Part shown: positions 16,695 to 26,217 of the stretch, piece by piece
How positions within the stretch are numbered: position 1 is the stretch's first letter
Layout: each line of letters opens with the position of its first letter
NCBI RefSeq assembly: GCF_000716715.1
Contig: NZ_JNYJ01000027.1
Span: 40,417 to 104,416 of the forward strand
Direction of reading: 5' to 3'
From: Dactylosporangium aurantiacum
GTDB lineage: Bacteria; Actinomycetota; Actinomycetes; Mycobacteriales; Micromonosporaceae
DNA: 64,000 nucleotides
Program-made: the position numbers and the translations under genes
The notes under the pieces: generated by a model
Told to the model about the DNA's origin: nothing
What the model saw: the letters and a program-made list of their open reading frames with translations, nothing else
The model's database searches: none

Positions 16695-17995
16695 CCGGCC
16701 GCTCCCTGACCGAGGTAGCCGATGCCGGCGTAGCGCACGCCCGCCGCGGTCAGCGCGTCCTCGTCCAGGATGCGCCACGAGTCGAAGACGATCGCGGGCC
16801 GCCTCGCACCGAGCACCGCGCCCATCTGGATCGCGCGGTAGTCGGGGTGGTCGTTGACGACGAGGACGGCGTCGCTGTCGCTGAAGGCCTTGTCGATGCT
16901 GGTCGGTTCGCCGCCGTACTGGCGCACCACACTGTCGGGCACCATCGGGTCGTGGCCGAGCACGGTCAGACCGGCCTCGGAGAACACCGGCATCATCGAC
17001 ACGATCGGCGTGCCGCGCATGTCGTCGGTGGGTGGCCAGCCCTTGTACGCCCAGCCGAGCACCGCCAGCCGCGCGCCCTGGGTCGACCCGCGCTCGTGCC
17101 GGATGAGGTCGACGACCTGCCGGGCCACGTGCACCGGCAGGAACTCGTTGAGCCTGCGCACCGGCTCCACCAGGAACGGCGGCCGTTCGCCGCTGCCACT
17201 GAGCAGGATGTACGGATCCTTCGACAGGCACCCGCCACCGACGTAACCGGGTTTGGCGAGGTCGGGCCGGGGATAGTCGAGGTTGGCCGCGCCGATGACC
17301 TCCAGCGGGTCGAGCCCGTGCTGCTCGGCGATCAACGCGATCTCGTTGCCGTAGGCGTAGATGAGGTCGGTGTGGCAGTTGTTGGACAGCTTCACCAGCT
17401 CCGCGGCCTCCAGGCTGGAGACCGGGACGAGCTGCGTGGCGAGCCCGCCGAACAGGTCCATGCCCGCCGCGAGACTCGCCCCGTCGAGCCCGCCGACGAC
17501 CTGCGGCAGCTCGACGAGCTCCCGCAGCGCCTGGCCCTGGATCGTGCGCTCGGGCGCCATCACCAGCCGGGCCCGCCCCCACGTCTCCAGCAGCGGCGGC
17601 AGCACCACCCGCCGGCTGGCCCCGACCGGCACGGTGCTGCGCACCACGACCAGCGTGTCGGGTCCGCACGAGTCGGCGACCTGGCGCGCCGCGGCGGCGA
17701 GGTTCGTCAGGTTGGGGCGGCGGGTGTGCTCGTCGACCGGCGTGGACACGCAGATCACCGCGGCGTCGATCGTGTCGCGGGGCAGTGCGGTGTCGACGAA
17801 CACCGTCCGTCCGGCGTGCTCGGTGAACACCTCGGCCACGCCCGGTTCGTAGATGTGCGGCCGGCCGCGGTTGAGCGAGTCGATGACGGCGGGCTGGAGG
17901 TCCACGCCGTGGACGACGAACCCCTTGCGGGCGAGGGCGGCGGTCAGGGTCAGGCCGACGTAGCCCATCCCGATCACGCCGATCGTGGGTGTCAT
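16691..17995 (-). CDS. Nucleotide-sugar dehydrogenase (UDP-glucose/GDP-mannose dehydrogenase family)
   Basis: 434 residues. The N-terminal Rossmann motif is GVIGMGYVGL (about 5-14), the catalytic cysteine lies in GGGCLSKDP (about 257-265), and the C-terminal UDP-binding domain contains LGWAYKGWPPTDD. Enzymes of this family oxidise the C6 alcohol of UDP-hexoses to uronic acids in two NAD steps. In this operon it suggests that the polymer contains a uronic or aminouronic acid as well as hexosamine. ATG at 17995, 31 bases after the GH114 lipoprotein stop. Confidence 0.88.
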   Translation of the reverse strand: MTPTIGVIGMGYVGLTLTAALARKGFVVHGVDLQPAVIDSLNRGRPHIYEPGVAEVFTEHAGRTVFVDTALPRDTIDAAVICVSTPVDEHTRRPNLTNLAAAARQVADSCGPDTLVVVRSTVPVGASRRVVLPPLLETWGRARLVMAPERTIQGQALRELVELPQVVGGLDGASLAAGMDLFGGLATQLVPVSSLEAAELVKLSNNCHTDLIYAYGNEIALIAEQHGLDPLEVIGAANLDYPRPDLAKPGYVGGGCLSKDPYILLSGSGERPPFLVEPVRRLNEFLPVHVARQVVDLIRHERGSTQGARLAVLGWAYKGWPPTDDMRGTPIVSMMPVFSEAGLTVLGHDPMVPDSVVRQYGGEPTSIDKAFSDSDAVLVVNDHPDYRAIQMGAVLGARRPAIVFDSWRILDEDALTAAGVRYAGIGYLGQGAAG

Positions 17996-18026
17996 GTTCC
18001 TGGTTCCTTTCGATGATGGTGCCCGG

Positions 18027-18947
18027 TCAGCCGCACGGTGCGGCGATCCGGTCGAGTTCGCGGGTGGTCACGGTGCCGAGGAAGCGTTCGGCGCGGTACC
18101 GGAGGCAGGCGGCGCGGACGTGGTCGGCCGTGCCGGCGTAGTCGACGGCGAGCACGACCTTGCCGGCGTCGCGCAGCGCCCGGACGTCGGCGAGGTTCTC
18201 GGCGCAGTAGTCCTCGGTGCAGGGCCGGTCGGTGGCGAGGAAGAACAGCTCCTCCACGCCGATGCCGTCGACCGCGTCGACGTAGCCGGGGTAGTGGCGC
18301 AGCTCCGGCGAGTTCTGCGGGACGATCCAGAACCCGGGCCGTCGCTCCCGGGCGTACCGGCTGACCCGCACGATCAGGTCGACCATCGCGCGGGCCAGCC
18401 GGTCACGGGTCCAGCCGGGGACGAGGCGCAGGTCCAGCTCCTCGTACGCCAACGGGGTGTCGAGGTAGACGCCGTCGAACCCGGCCTCGAGCGCCCGGTC
18501 GACGCGGGGCCGCACGACCCGCTCCCACCACCGCTCGTCCCAGTAGCGCACGAAGTGCTCCTCGGGCCAGTCGTCCCACCGGTTGAGCACCAGGTCGCCG
18601 GCGTCCGCGCGCAACGGGTCGTACTCCGGCCGGTACTGCTCGATGCTGCCGATCTCGAAGTACGCCAGCACGCGCTTGCCGGAGTCGCGGACCATGCTGA
18701 TCTCGGCCGGGCGGAACAGGTCGGACCGCGCGTCCCGGGCCAGGTCGATCACCGCGATCCGCTGCGGCGCCCGGGCGATCGCCGCCAGGCCGTCGTCCTC
18801 GTAGCCCTGCAACTGGTACACCCAGCCGCCGGTGGCCGGCGCGGCCGAGCTGCTGGTGTCCCGCGGGCACCCGGTGAGCGCCGACGCGGCGAGCAGCAGC
18901 GCGGTGGCGAACGCGGTCGGGCGCCGGCACCGGCCCGGCGCGCTCAC
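18027..18947 (-). CDS. GH114-like glycoside hydrolase, exported lipoprotein
   Basis: 306 residues from GTG 18947, which overlaps the upstream epimerase stop. A signal peptide with lipobox ALTGC (Cys about 26) anchors it outside the membrane. The body is GH114-like: YQLQGYEDDGL start, VIDLARD, YFEIGSIEQ, GFDGVYLDTPLAYEE with the likely catalytic Asp, IVPQNSPEL, GIGVEELFF with the likely Glu, and VLAVDYAG. Probable role: trimming or releasing the galactosamine-rich polysaccharide made by the operon, as the PelA hydrolase domain or fungal Ega3 does. The longer upstream frame overlaps the epimerase and is not needed. Confidence 0.82.
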   Translation of the reverse strand: MSAPGRCRRPTAFATALLLAASALTGCPRDTSSSAAPATGGWVYQLQGYEDDGLAAIARAPQRIAVIDLARDARSDLFRPAEISMVRDSGKRVLAYFEIGSIEQYRPEYDPLRADAGDLVLNRWDDWPEEHFVRYWDERWWERVVRPRVDRALEAGFDGVYLDTPLAYEELDLRLVPGWTRDRLARAMVDLIVRVSRYARERRPGFWIVPQNSPELRHYPGYVDAVDGIGVEELFFLATDRPCTEDYCAENLADVRALRDAGKVVLAVDYAGTADHVRAACLRYRAERFLGTVTTRELDRIAAPCG

Positions 18948-19888
18948 CGGCCGACGGTGGCATCGAGCCCGGTCCAGACGGCCTTCACCGACTCCGGGAG
19001 CTCGAACGTCGGCGCCCAACCGAGCACTGCCCGGGCCCGACCGACGTCCGCGCGGATCCAGTCCACCCCGGTCGAGCGGGCCGGGCCGGTGCCGCGCTCG
19101 AGGATCGCACCCGGGTAGCCGGCGGCCTCGGCGAGCCGGTGGACCGCCTCACGGGCCGTCACCGCCCGGCCGCTGGCGACGTTGACGACGCCGGCGCCCG
19201 GCTCCGGCGCGGTCACGGCGGCCAGCACCGCGGCCGCCACGTCCCGGACGTCGACGAAGTCCCGGTACGCGGCGAGCGGACCGAGCGTCACCTCGTCCTC
19301 CCCGTGGACCAGCGCGTCGTGGATGAGCCTGGCGGCCCGGCCGAGCAGGTTGTCGGCGTGCAGCCCAGCGCCGATCGGGTTGAAGACCCGCAGGGTCACC
19401 CCGTCGACCCGGCCGTCCCGGCTGGCCAGCTCCAGCAGGCGCGTCGCGGCGAGGTGCGTCGTGCCGTACTCGCTGACCGGCTCGCACGGGTGGTCCTCAG
19501 CGACGCTGGCGCCGGGGGCGACGATGCCGTACTCCGACGCCGAGCCGAGCCGGACCAGCCGTGCGCCCGGCGCCGCGGCGGCGACGGCCTCGATGAGCCG
19601 GGCGGTCACCAGCGTGTTGCTCTCCACGAGGTCGTGCCCCGTGCCGGTGAGCCGGCCGGTGCAGTTGACGACCACGTCGGGCCGAACCTCCCGCACCAGG
19701 CCGGTCAGGGATTCGAGGTCGCCGGCGACGAGGTCGTGCCGGCTGCGGGGCGGGCAGGTGACCGACGCGATCCGCGGGTCGGCGGCGAGCGTCGTGCGGG
19801 CCTGCCCACCGACGAACCCGTTGGCCCCGAACAACAGGACCCGGAGCCGGTTCATGCCCTCACGTCCGCTGCGCTCCGGCCCGCTCAT
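18944..19888 (-). CDS. NAD-dependent epimerase/dehydratase with His in the catalytic Lys position
   Basis: 314 residues from ATG 19888, which overlaps the nucleotidyltransferase stop (ATGA); ATG 19855 is an alternative. Extended [12 protein letters not shown] coenzyme loop, [15 protein letters not shown]. The usual YxxxK pair reads EYGTTH, so the catalytic lysine is replaced by histidine. The downstream RVFNPIGAG and [11 protein letters not shown] motifs are intact. It may act on the NDP-sugar made by the adjacent nucleotidyltransferase, or activity may be altered. Cytoplasmic. Confidence 0.8.
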   Translation of the reverse strand: MSGPERSGREGMNRLRVLLFGANGFVGGQARTTLAADPRIASVTCPPRSRHDLVAGDLESLTGLVREVRPDVVVNCTGRLTGTGHDLVESNTLVTARLIEAVAAAAPGARLVRLGSASEYGIVAPGASVAEDHPCEPVSEYGTTHLAATRLLELASRDGRVDGVTLRVFNPIGAGLHADNLLGRAARLIHDALVHGEDEVTLGPLAAYRDFVDVRDVAAAVLAAVTAPEPGAGVVNVASGRAVTAREAVHRLAEAAGYPGAILERGTGPARSTGVDWIRADVGRARAVLGWAPTFELPESVKAVWTGLDATVGR

Positions 19889-20613
19889 GCCATCACCTTG
19901 CCGCGCGTCGGGAGCAGGATCGGTTCGAGCTCGCCGAACCTGCGGTTGGCCTCGTCGTAGTCGTCCGGCCGGCCGATGTCGAGCCAGACGCCGTCGAAGT
20001 CGTAGCTGCTCGGGAACTCGCCCTGCCGCAGCAGGTCCTGCACCAGGCGGTCGAAGCCGAGCGGCAGGCCGGCCGGGTACGGCTCGAGCGCCTTGCGGGA
20101 CATGCCGTAGACGCCCATCGAGACCCGGTGCCGGTAGGTCGGCTTCTCGGTGAAGCCGACGACCCGCCCGGCCTCGACGTCGAGCACGCCGAACTCGGTG
20201 TGGATCGTCTGGGCGACGGTCGCGATCGTGAGCGTCGCGCCGGACACCGCGTGCGCGGCCAGCAGGTCGGCGTGGTCGATGTCGGTGAGCAGGTCGCCGT
20301 TCATGACCAGGAACTGCTCGGGCAGGTCGTCCTTGACGGTGAACAGCGGACCGACCGTCGACAACGGCGTGGTCTCCTCGACGTACTCGACCTCGAGGCC
20401 CCATCGGGAGCCGTCGCCGACGAACGCCCGGATCAGCGTGCCGAGGTGGTTGATCGCCAGCATGACGCTGGTGAAGCCGCGCGACGCCAGCTGCTCCAGG
20501 ACGATGTCGAGGATGGCGTGCCGCTCGCCGATCGGCATCAACGGCTTGGGAAGTGCGGTGGTGTACGGGCGTAACCGGACGCCCTTACCACCGGCCAGGA
20601 TGACCGCGTGCAT
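19885..20613 (-). CDS. Sugar-1-phosphate nucleotidyltransferase
   Basis: 242 residues, the short form without an acyltransferase domain. It opens with the NTP-binding signature [14 protein letters not shown] (5-18), followed by PKPLMPIGE and VMNGDLLTD (metal-binding Asp). It makes an NDP-sugar from a sugar-1-phosphate, feeding the following epimerases and dehydrogenase. ATG 20613 has GGAGG about 10 bases upstream. Base preference cannot be set from sequence alone. Confidence 0.88.
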   Translation of the reverse strand: MHAVILAGGKGVRLRPYTTALPKPLMPIGERHAILDIVLEQLASRGFTSVMLAINHLGTLIRAFVGDGSRWGLEVEYVEETTPLSTVGPLFTVKDDLPEQFLVMNGDLLTDIDHADLLAAHAVSGATLTIATVAQTIHTEFGVLDVEAGRVVGFTEKPTYRHRVSMGVYGMSRKALEPYPAGLPLGFDRLVQDLLRQGEFPSSYDFDGVWLDIGRPDDYDEANRRFGELEPILLPTRGKVMA

Positions 20614-20644
20614 GTGTTGCGTGCCTCCGTTGGGATATTCGATG

Positions 20645-22174
20645 TCACCGGTACTGCCGGACCCGCCCGAGTGACGGGGACAGGGCCACGGACAGCAGCC
20701 CGAGCAGCAGCACGGCGCTGCCGAGAGTGGCCAGGGTGTCGGTGAGCGCGGCCGGCGGTGCCGGCCATGCCACCGCGGTGGCGAGGAACGGGCGCGCGGC
20801 GAGGTGCGCCCCGAGCGCGACGGCCAGCACGACGCACAGCCGTCCGTAGCCGCCGTGCCCCGCCAGGACGAAGATCAGGAAACAGGCGCCGGTGAGGGCC
20901 ACCTGTGCGGCGGCCATCGCGGCGGCCGCCGGGGTGAGCGAGTCGGCGTGCCGCAGCGCGGCGAGCAGCGCCACCGCGGCCACGGCCGCGACGAGGCAGC
21001 AGGCGCCGACGTCCGCGGCCAGCATCAGCCAGATCCGCCGCCGGAAGCGCCGCGGACCCCACGGGTCGTGCAGCAGGTCCCGCGTCCGCTCGCCGAACCG
21101 GCGGGCCCGCCACTCCACGAACCCCATCGACACGACCAGCGGCAGCGCCGCGACGAGCACGTCGAAGTCACCCGCCAGGTGCGGCACCTGCCCCTGCAGG
21201 ATCAGTGCCGCCAGCAGCGCGGTGTGGGCGACCACCAGCGTGAAGGTGACCCAGCGGCCGCGCATCACAGCCCGCATGCCCCGCCCCGCCGGCGTCCCCG
21301 GCACCAGCAGTGCCCGCCTGACGGCGACGGCGAAGGTCACCGCGACGCAGACCACGGCGGTCCCGAGCGTGACCGCCGGCATCCGCCGCTCGCCCAGGGC
21401 GAACACGGCCCCGGCGACCACGGCCGGCGACATGAGCGCCACCAGCCAGATCTCGTCGCGCAGGTACAGCAGCAGGGTGCTGGCCAGCTGGTAGGCCGTC
21501 ACGGCCGGCACCAGGAACGCCACCGCCGCACCGCCGCCGTCCGTGACGGCGATGAGCGCACCGAGCAGTGCCGCCACCCCGACGCCGGTGAGCGCCGACC
21601 GCGCCAGGAAGCGGCCCGCGGCGCGCTCGTCGCCGGCGTTGACGTGTTGGTACGCGAGCCAGGTGATGCCCCCGGCCCACACCCAGCCCAGCAGCCCGGC
21701 CGCGACGATGGCGAGCACCGGCGGGCGCGGCTGCGTGACCGCGGCGACGGCCGGGAACAGCACGACCGGCAGCAGGTACAGCGCGCCGTGGCACAGCTCC
21801 CGCAGTACCTGGCCGAACTCCCGGTGCCGGGCCGTCCGCCGGGGCGGGCGATGGAGGAGGCCGGCCAGGCGCACCCGCACCTCGTGGGCCAGCTCGAACA
21901 CGTCCTGGTAACCGAACTGCACCCGTGCGGCGCGGTCGGTGACGCCCTGCGCCTCCAGCATCGCGGCCACCTGCAGGCCGTCGACGAACCGGCCGCCGCT
22001 GCGGGCACGGATCTCGGCGACGAGGCCGTCGACCGGGTCCGTGCTGGGCTCCGGCTGTACGAGCATCGGTTCCAGCCCGGTGATCGGCATCTCGATCGTG
22101 TCGTCGGTCGCCAGCCCGCGGGCCATGACCGCCATCGACGTGAGCCGGCCGCCGGCCGCCGCCGCGCCGCTCAC
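20645..22174 (-). CDS. Twelve-TM membrane protein, PelG-like flippase candidate
   Basis: 509 residues from GTG 22174, overlapping the PelF-like stop. A soluble N-terminal region of about 145 residues is followed by roughly 12 hydrophobic helices to the C-terminus. PelG, the inner-membrane partner of PelF, is a 12-helix MOP-type protein, and this gene follows directly after the PelF-like gene as in pel loci. I see no sequence motif that proves homology, so the PelG role rests on topology and position. The extra N-terminal domain may contact the glycosyltransferase. Confidence 0.65.
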   Translation of the reverse strand: MSGAAAAGGRLTSMAVMARGLATDDTIEMPITGLEPMLVQPEPSTDPVDGLVAEIRARSGGRFVDGLQVAAMLEAQGVTDRAARVQFGYQDVFELAHEVRVRLAGLLHRPPRRTARHREFGQVLRELCHGALYLLPVVLFPAVAAVTQPRPPVLAIVAAGLLGWVWAGGITWLAYQHVNAGDERAAGRFLARSALTGVGVAALLGALIAVTDGGGAAVAFLVPAVTAYQLASTLLLYLRDEIWLVALMSPAVVAGAVFALGERRMPAVTLGTAVVCVAVTFAVAVRRALLVPGTPAGRGMRAVMRGRWVTFTLVVAHTALLAALILQGQVPHLAGDFDVLVAALPLVVSMGFVEWRARRFGERTRDLLHDPWGPRRFRRRIWLMLAADVGACCLVAAVAAVALLAALRHADSLTPAAAAMAAAQVALTGACFLIFVLAGHGGYGRLCVVLAVALGAHLAARPFLATAVAWPAPPAALTDTLATLGSAVLLLGLLSVALSPSLGRVRQYR

Positions 22175-23817
22175 CGGCGGATCCTGGCGGTGGTGTCATG
22201 GACGTCCCACAGCCCCCGGGTCCGCTGCGCGCCGCCGCGACGGACCGCTTCCGTCCGGGACGCCGGGTCCAGGGCGGACGCGGGGCCGCACAGGTCGGCG
22301 GCGGCGACCCGCCCGACGGCGGTCCGCCGCGCCGCACCGGTCGGGCCGCGCTCCAGGCGCGGCGCCACCAGCCGCTCGTACAGGCCACGGTAGGCGGCCA
22401 GCGACTGGGTCAGGGTGAACCGGTCCAGGACCCGCTGCCGTGCCTCGGCGGCCATCCGGTGCCGCAGCTCGGGGTCGCGCAGCAGGGTCACGCACGCGTC
22501 GGCGACGGCGTCGACGTCCCGCGGCGGGACCACGAACCCGGCGTCGCCCACCGCCTCGGACACCCCGCCGACGTTGGTGCACACCATGGTCCGGCCGCAG
22601 GCCATCGCCTCGATGACCGTGTACGGGAAGCCCTCGGAGATGCTGGTGAGCGCGACGATGCTGCCGCTGTGGTACGCCTCGACCAGGTCGGGCGCGTTGC
22701 CCTCCAGACGTGCGGCGCCGGTCAGCCCCAGCCGCTCGACGAGGGCGAGGCAGCTGTCGCGGTACCGCAGGTCGGTGGCCGAGCCGTAGATGCGCAGCCG
22801 GGCGCCGGGCACCCGGTCCCGGACCACGGCGAAGGCCCGGATCAGCGTGTGCAGGTCCTTCAGCGGGTCAACCCGTCCGACGAAGACGACCGTCGGCTCG
22901 TCCGGCTCGGTCTTCGCGCTGGGGAACAGCTCCGGCGCGACGCCGTTGTACATCGTCCACATGCGGTCCGGGTCCGCCCCGTTGCGCAACTGCCAGCGGC
23001 GGTTGTACGCCGAGTGCGGCGCGAGCGCGTCGGCGAGGTGGTACGCGGCGCCGGCGACGCTGCGGTGGAACCCCAGCAGCAGCACCGTGACCGGGTGCGG
23101 CAGGTCGCCGTGCAGCTGCTCCAGGTACCGCTCGCGCAGGTACACCCCGTGCTCGGAGATCAGCAACGGCGTGTCGTGCGTCCACTTCGCCGTCATCCCG
23201 ACGAGCGCCGACAGGCCGTTCATCGCGCAGTGCACCACGTCGGCGCGGGTCGGCGGCACGGTGAGCGGGCGCAGCATGTGCCCGATCAGCCTGGCCGCCT
23301 GCGCCGCGTCGGCCAGCGTGAGCCGCATCGGCCGGCCGGCCAGCGCCGGGTGGTCGGCGCCCAGCGCGACCCCGACGTCGCGCCACCGGTCCTGCATCGC
23401 GCCGAGCGCGGCGTTCGAGCCGATCGCCGCGGCCAGGTCGCCGCCGTCCGCCGCGAACTCGTACAGGCCGCGCAGCGCGAGCAGGAACCGGCTGCGCTGG
23501 ACCGTCGCCCGGTCCGGGCTCGGGTCCGGCGGCGTGATCAGCGCGGTGAGGAACGCGTCGTACGCGGCGTGGAACACCGTGGTGGGGCGCCCCCGGGCGG
23601 GCCGGCGGCGAGCGCCGCCGGCACACCACAGCGGGATCGAGACCACCCGGTCGAGATTGGCCGGGCGTTCCCAGCGGGAGCGCTCACTGCCGTCGACGGT
23701 GAGCGCCACCACCTCCCACCGGTACTCGGGCATGCCGCGCAGCAGCTGGTCGCACCACACGCTGACCCCGCCGTGCGCGAACGGATAGGTGCCCTCGGAC
23801 ACCAGGGCCACCTTCAC
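22171..23817 (-). CDS. PelF-like family 4 glycosyltransferase
   Basis: 548 residues from GTG 23817. The N-terminus SEGTYPFAHGGVSVWCDQLL (8-27) is the hallmark of PelF-type enzymes (N-terminal DUF3492 region), which polymerise N-acetylhexosamine from a UDP-sugar. The C-terminal GT-B half has FVGRVDPLKDLHTLI, the YGSAT nucleotide loop and the EGFPYTVIE acceptor/donor motif (E-x7-E). Cytoplasmic, expected to act with the 12-TM protein. Both ends overlap neighbours by 4 bases (GTGA), so expression is coupled to the deacetylase and membrane protein. Confidence 0.85.
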   Translation of the reverse strand: MKVALVSEGTYPFAHGGVSVWCDQLLRGMPEYRWEVVALTVDGSERSRWERPANLDRVVSIPLWCAGGARRRPARGRPTTVFHAAYDAFLTALITPPDPSPDRATVQRSRFLLALRGLYEFAADGGDLAAAIGSNAALGAMQDRWRDVGVALGADHPALAGRPMRLTLADAAQAARLIGHMLRPLTVPPTRADVVHCAMNGLSALVGMTAKWTHDTPLLISEHGVYLRERYLEQLHGDLPHPVTVLLLGFHRSVAGAAYHLADALAPHSAYNRRWQLRNGADPDRMWTMYNGVAPELFPSAKTEPDEPTVVFVGRVDPLKDLHTLIRAFAVVRDRVPGARLRIYGSATDLRYRDSCLALVERLGLTGAARLEGNAPDLVEAYHSGSIVALTSISEGFPYTVIEAMACGRTMVCTNVGGVSEAVGDAGFVVPPRDVDAVADACVTLLRDPELRHRMAAEARQRVLDRFTLTQSLAAYRGLYERLVAPRLERGPTGAARRTAVGRVAAADLCGPASALDPASRTEAVRRGGAQRTRGLWDVHDTTARIRR

Positions 23818-25994
23818 GACCGCGGACTCGCCGGGACGGTCACCGCGGTGCCGGCGGACAGCGTGAGCTTCGAGGAGACCTCGGTGCCGTACGTGCTCGC
23901 CCCCGCCGCCGTCACGCCGCTCACGGTGAGCGCGCCCGCCAGCGGTGACGTCACGGTGACCGTGCGGGCCGCCGGGTCGTACACCGCGTCGACGTTGCCG
24001 CGGACCTGTGCGAAGTGCGCGATGCGGTGCGTCGCGTAGGCGCTCAGCGCCGTCCAGTCCGGGTTGAGGACCGGCACCGAGTAATAGCCGCTGTACTTGG
24101 CGAGGACCTGCTCCAGCCAGTCGGTGGCCAGGGTCCTGCCGGCGCCGTAGTCACGCAGGTTCGCGATGTGGAACGTGTGCGAGTACAACGACCCGGTGGT
24201 GAGGTGGCTCAACGCGACGTCGGTCTCGTAGTCGAGCATCTGGGCGTAGGTGAGGTTCGTGGGCCAGTACGGGAAGCGTCCGCCGGGCCCGTAGTACGAG
24301 TTGTAGAACGCGATCTGCTCCGCCGGTGTCGTCGTGTGGTACGCGATGTTCGTCGGCCAGTCGGGGACGATCGTGATCCCGGGCGACAGCGGGTGGACCT
24401 TGCCGCAGTTGAAGCAGTCGGGCACGTGGCTGGCGAAGGACATGTTGCCGTGCACGTACCGCACGCCCAGATCCCGGGCCGCGTCGAGGAACTGCTGGTT
24501 GGACGCGGCGAGCCCGTAGTCCGTCGGCGGGTTCACGTCGTCGTCCGGGTTCGGGTTGTACACGCCGAGCCCCGAGTACTCGCCGGTCTTGAGGACCGCG
24601 TCGGGCTGCGCCAGCCCCAGCCGGGTGGCGACCCTGCGGTTGGCGGAGATCTCGTTCGCGCTCGTGGCGTAGTCGGTGGTGTTCAGCTCCAGGTGGGTGA
24701 ACGTGTGGTTGATCCACCGGAACTTCTTGGACAGGCACCGGGTGGTCGCGGTGAGCGTGGCGACGCCGCCGTTCGGGCTGCACCGCGCGCCCGAGGTCAG
24801 GTCCGCGTCATTGCCGTTGTACGCCAGGTTGAACGTGAAGTTCGACGCGAGCGGGTAGGCGCCGCGCAGTGCGGTGAGGCGCTGGTCGGTGTTGTACGCG
24901 TCGTGGCCCGACATCTGGAAGCCCGGGTCGGACTCGACGTGCCCGTCGGGGAAGTAGTGGTCGGCGGTGTTGAACCAGTCGTCGACGTCCACGTTGATGA
25001 AGTGCCGCTGCTCGCCGAGGAACAGCCCGCGGCTCGCCCACCGCAACAGGCCGTACGTCAGCAGGCTCGCCTGCAGGAGGTACTGGTTGGAGGTGAACGT
25101 GAGCGCCATCCGCTCGCGGCCGTCCGTGGACGTGGTGCGCACGGCGAGCACGTCGCCGCCGTTGACGAGGATCGGGTCGGCGGCGCAGCCGCTGGCGATG
25201 CGGGTGCGGTACACGTACGACTGCATGATCGGCACCCGGGCCGTCGACTTGAGGTAGTCGAAGACGCCGGCGCCGGTCGCCGTCAGGGACGCCGGCAGCG
25301 CGGTGTCGCCGACGGTGCCCTCGCTGGACGGGGACAGGCAGTAGCTCTCCGGCCAGGCGCCGGAGCTGGTGTAGAGGCTCACCTGGCGGACGGCGTAGTC
25401 CCGCTCGTAGGCCCACAGCAGGTTCCACTCGTCGGCGTCGAGGCCGCTGACGTACCCGCCGTCGCTGGCGTACATCAGCATGCTGCTGGTCAGCAGGACC
25501 GCGTTGTACCGCCCGGTGCCGTCGGGCCGGACCAGGGACGCGGCGGTCAGGGACTGGTCCTTGCTGAGCAGGACGTCATACGCGGCGCCGGTCCGGTTCA
25601 GCATCGAGGTCCAGGTGTCGACGCCCCAGTCGGCGCCGTCGACGCCGACGACGAGCGCGCGGAGGCCGACCTTGCCGTTCGCCGGCGCGGCGAGCGTGGA
25701 CGGGCCGGCCGACTGCCCGGTGGTGGACTTCTGCGTGTCGGTGCGCAGGGTCAGGTCGCGTTGCAGGGGCACCGCGCCCTTCGTCGTCGGCAGGGGTGCG
25801 CCGGGATCGGTGACCTTGCGCGGCGCGGGCTCGCCGAGGACGAGGGTGTGCCCGCCGTCGTGGGGCGCCTGCTGGCGCCCCGGTTGCAGGGCGGCGGCCT
25901 GGTGTGCCCCGCTCATGACGAGGGTGGCGCACAGGGCGGCAGCGGCGGACACCCGGAGCAACAACCGGGTGCCTGGCGTTCGTGCCGTGATCAT
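23814..25994 (-). CDS. Secreted Agd3/CE18-like exopolysaccharide deacetylase
   Basis: 726 residues from ATG 25994, which has GGAG upstream; the longer frame to 26030 is less likely. A Sec signal peptide covers about 1-36. Residues 110-320 form an N-terminal domain. The deacetylase barrel has NVDVDDW (334-340, metal Asp) and NHTFTHLE with H430 and H434, giving the Asp-His-His metal site of CE4/CE18 enzymes. It resembles fungal Agd3, which partly deacetylates galactosaminogalactan; PelA does the same for Pel. The C-terminal 90 residues look like an Ig-like tail. It is the first gene of the operon and probably makes the polymer cationic. Confidence 0.72.
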   Translation of the reverse strand: MITARTPGTRLLLRVSAAAALCATLVMSGAHQAAALQPGRQQAPHDGGHTLVLGEPAPRKVTDPGAPLPTTKGAVPLQRDLTLRTDTQKSTTGQSAGPSTLAAPANGKVGLRALVVGVDGADWGVDTWTSMLNRTGAAYDVLLSKDQSLTAASLVRPDGTGRYNAVLLTSSMLMYASDGGYVSGLDADEWNLLWAYERDYAVRQVSLYTSSGAWPESYCLSPSSEGTVGDTALPASLTATGAGVFDYLKSTARVPIMQSYVYRTRIASGCAADPILVNGGDVLAVRTTSTDGRERMALTFTSNQYLLQASLLTYGLLRWASRGLFLGEQRHFINVDVDDWFNTADHYFPDGHVESDPGFQMSGHDAYNTDQRLTALRGAYPLASNFTFNLAYNGNDADLTSGARCSPNGGVATLTATTRCLSKKFRWINHTFTHLELNTTDYATSANEISANRRVATRLGLAQPDAVLKTGEYSGLGVYNPNPDDDVNPPTDYGLAASNQQFLDAARDLGVRYVHGNMSFASHVPDCFNCGKVHPLSPGITIVPDWPTNIAYHTTTPAEQIAFYNSYYGPGGRFPYWPTNLTYAQMLDYETDVALSHLTTGSLYSHTFHIANLRDYGAGRTLATDWLEQVLAKYSGYYSVPVLNPDWTALSAYATHRIAHFAQVRGNVDAVYDPAARTVTVTSPLAGALTVSGVTAAGASTYGTEVSSKLTLSAGTAVTVPASPRS

Positions 25995-26217
25995 GAAAAC
26001 TCCGGTCGGCTCGAAATGCGATTGGTTCACAACGTCGCGGCGCGGCGAAATCGCGCACGGAAAGCACCGCGGGGCATCCGGCGAATGCGTGCCCAGCGGG
26101 AAATTGAATGGGACGAACCGATGTTACGAGGCAGTTAAAGAAGTGGGATTCGACCGCTGCATGAGATCGTGGGTGGGCGGATTCCTCACCCCGTGCCGCG
26201 GGTCCGCGGCGGCAGGC
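25995..26217 (-). promoter_or_regulatory. Upstream region of the exopolysaccharide operon
   Basis: 223 bases with lower GC than the surroundings (GAAATTGAATGGG, GCAGTTAAAGAAG around 26100-26145). No clear -35/-10 pair or palindrome was assigned. By position it must carry the promoter for the operon that starts at 25994. Confidence 0.4.

Noticed and set aside
15729..17669. A 646-codon frame seeming to fuse the dehydrogenase region to the epimerase
   Set aside because: Its first half is out of frame with the real dehydrogenase; the epimerase has its own ATG at 16694 with an ATGA overlap.
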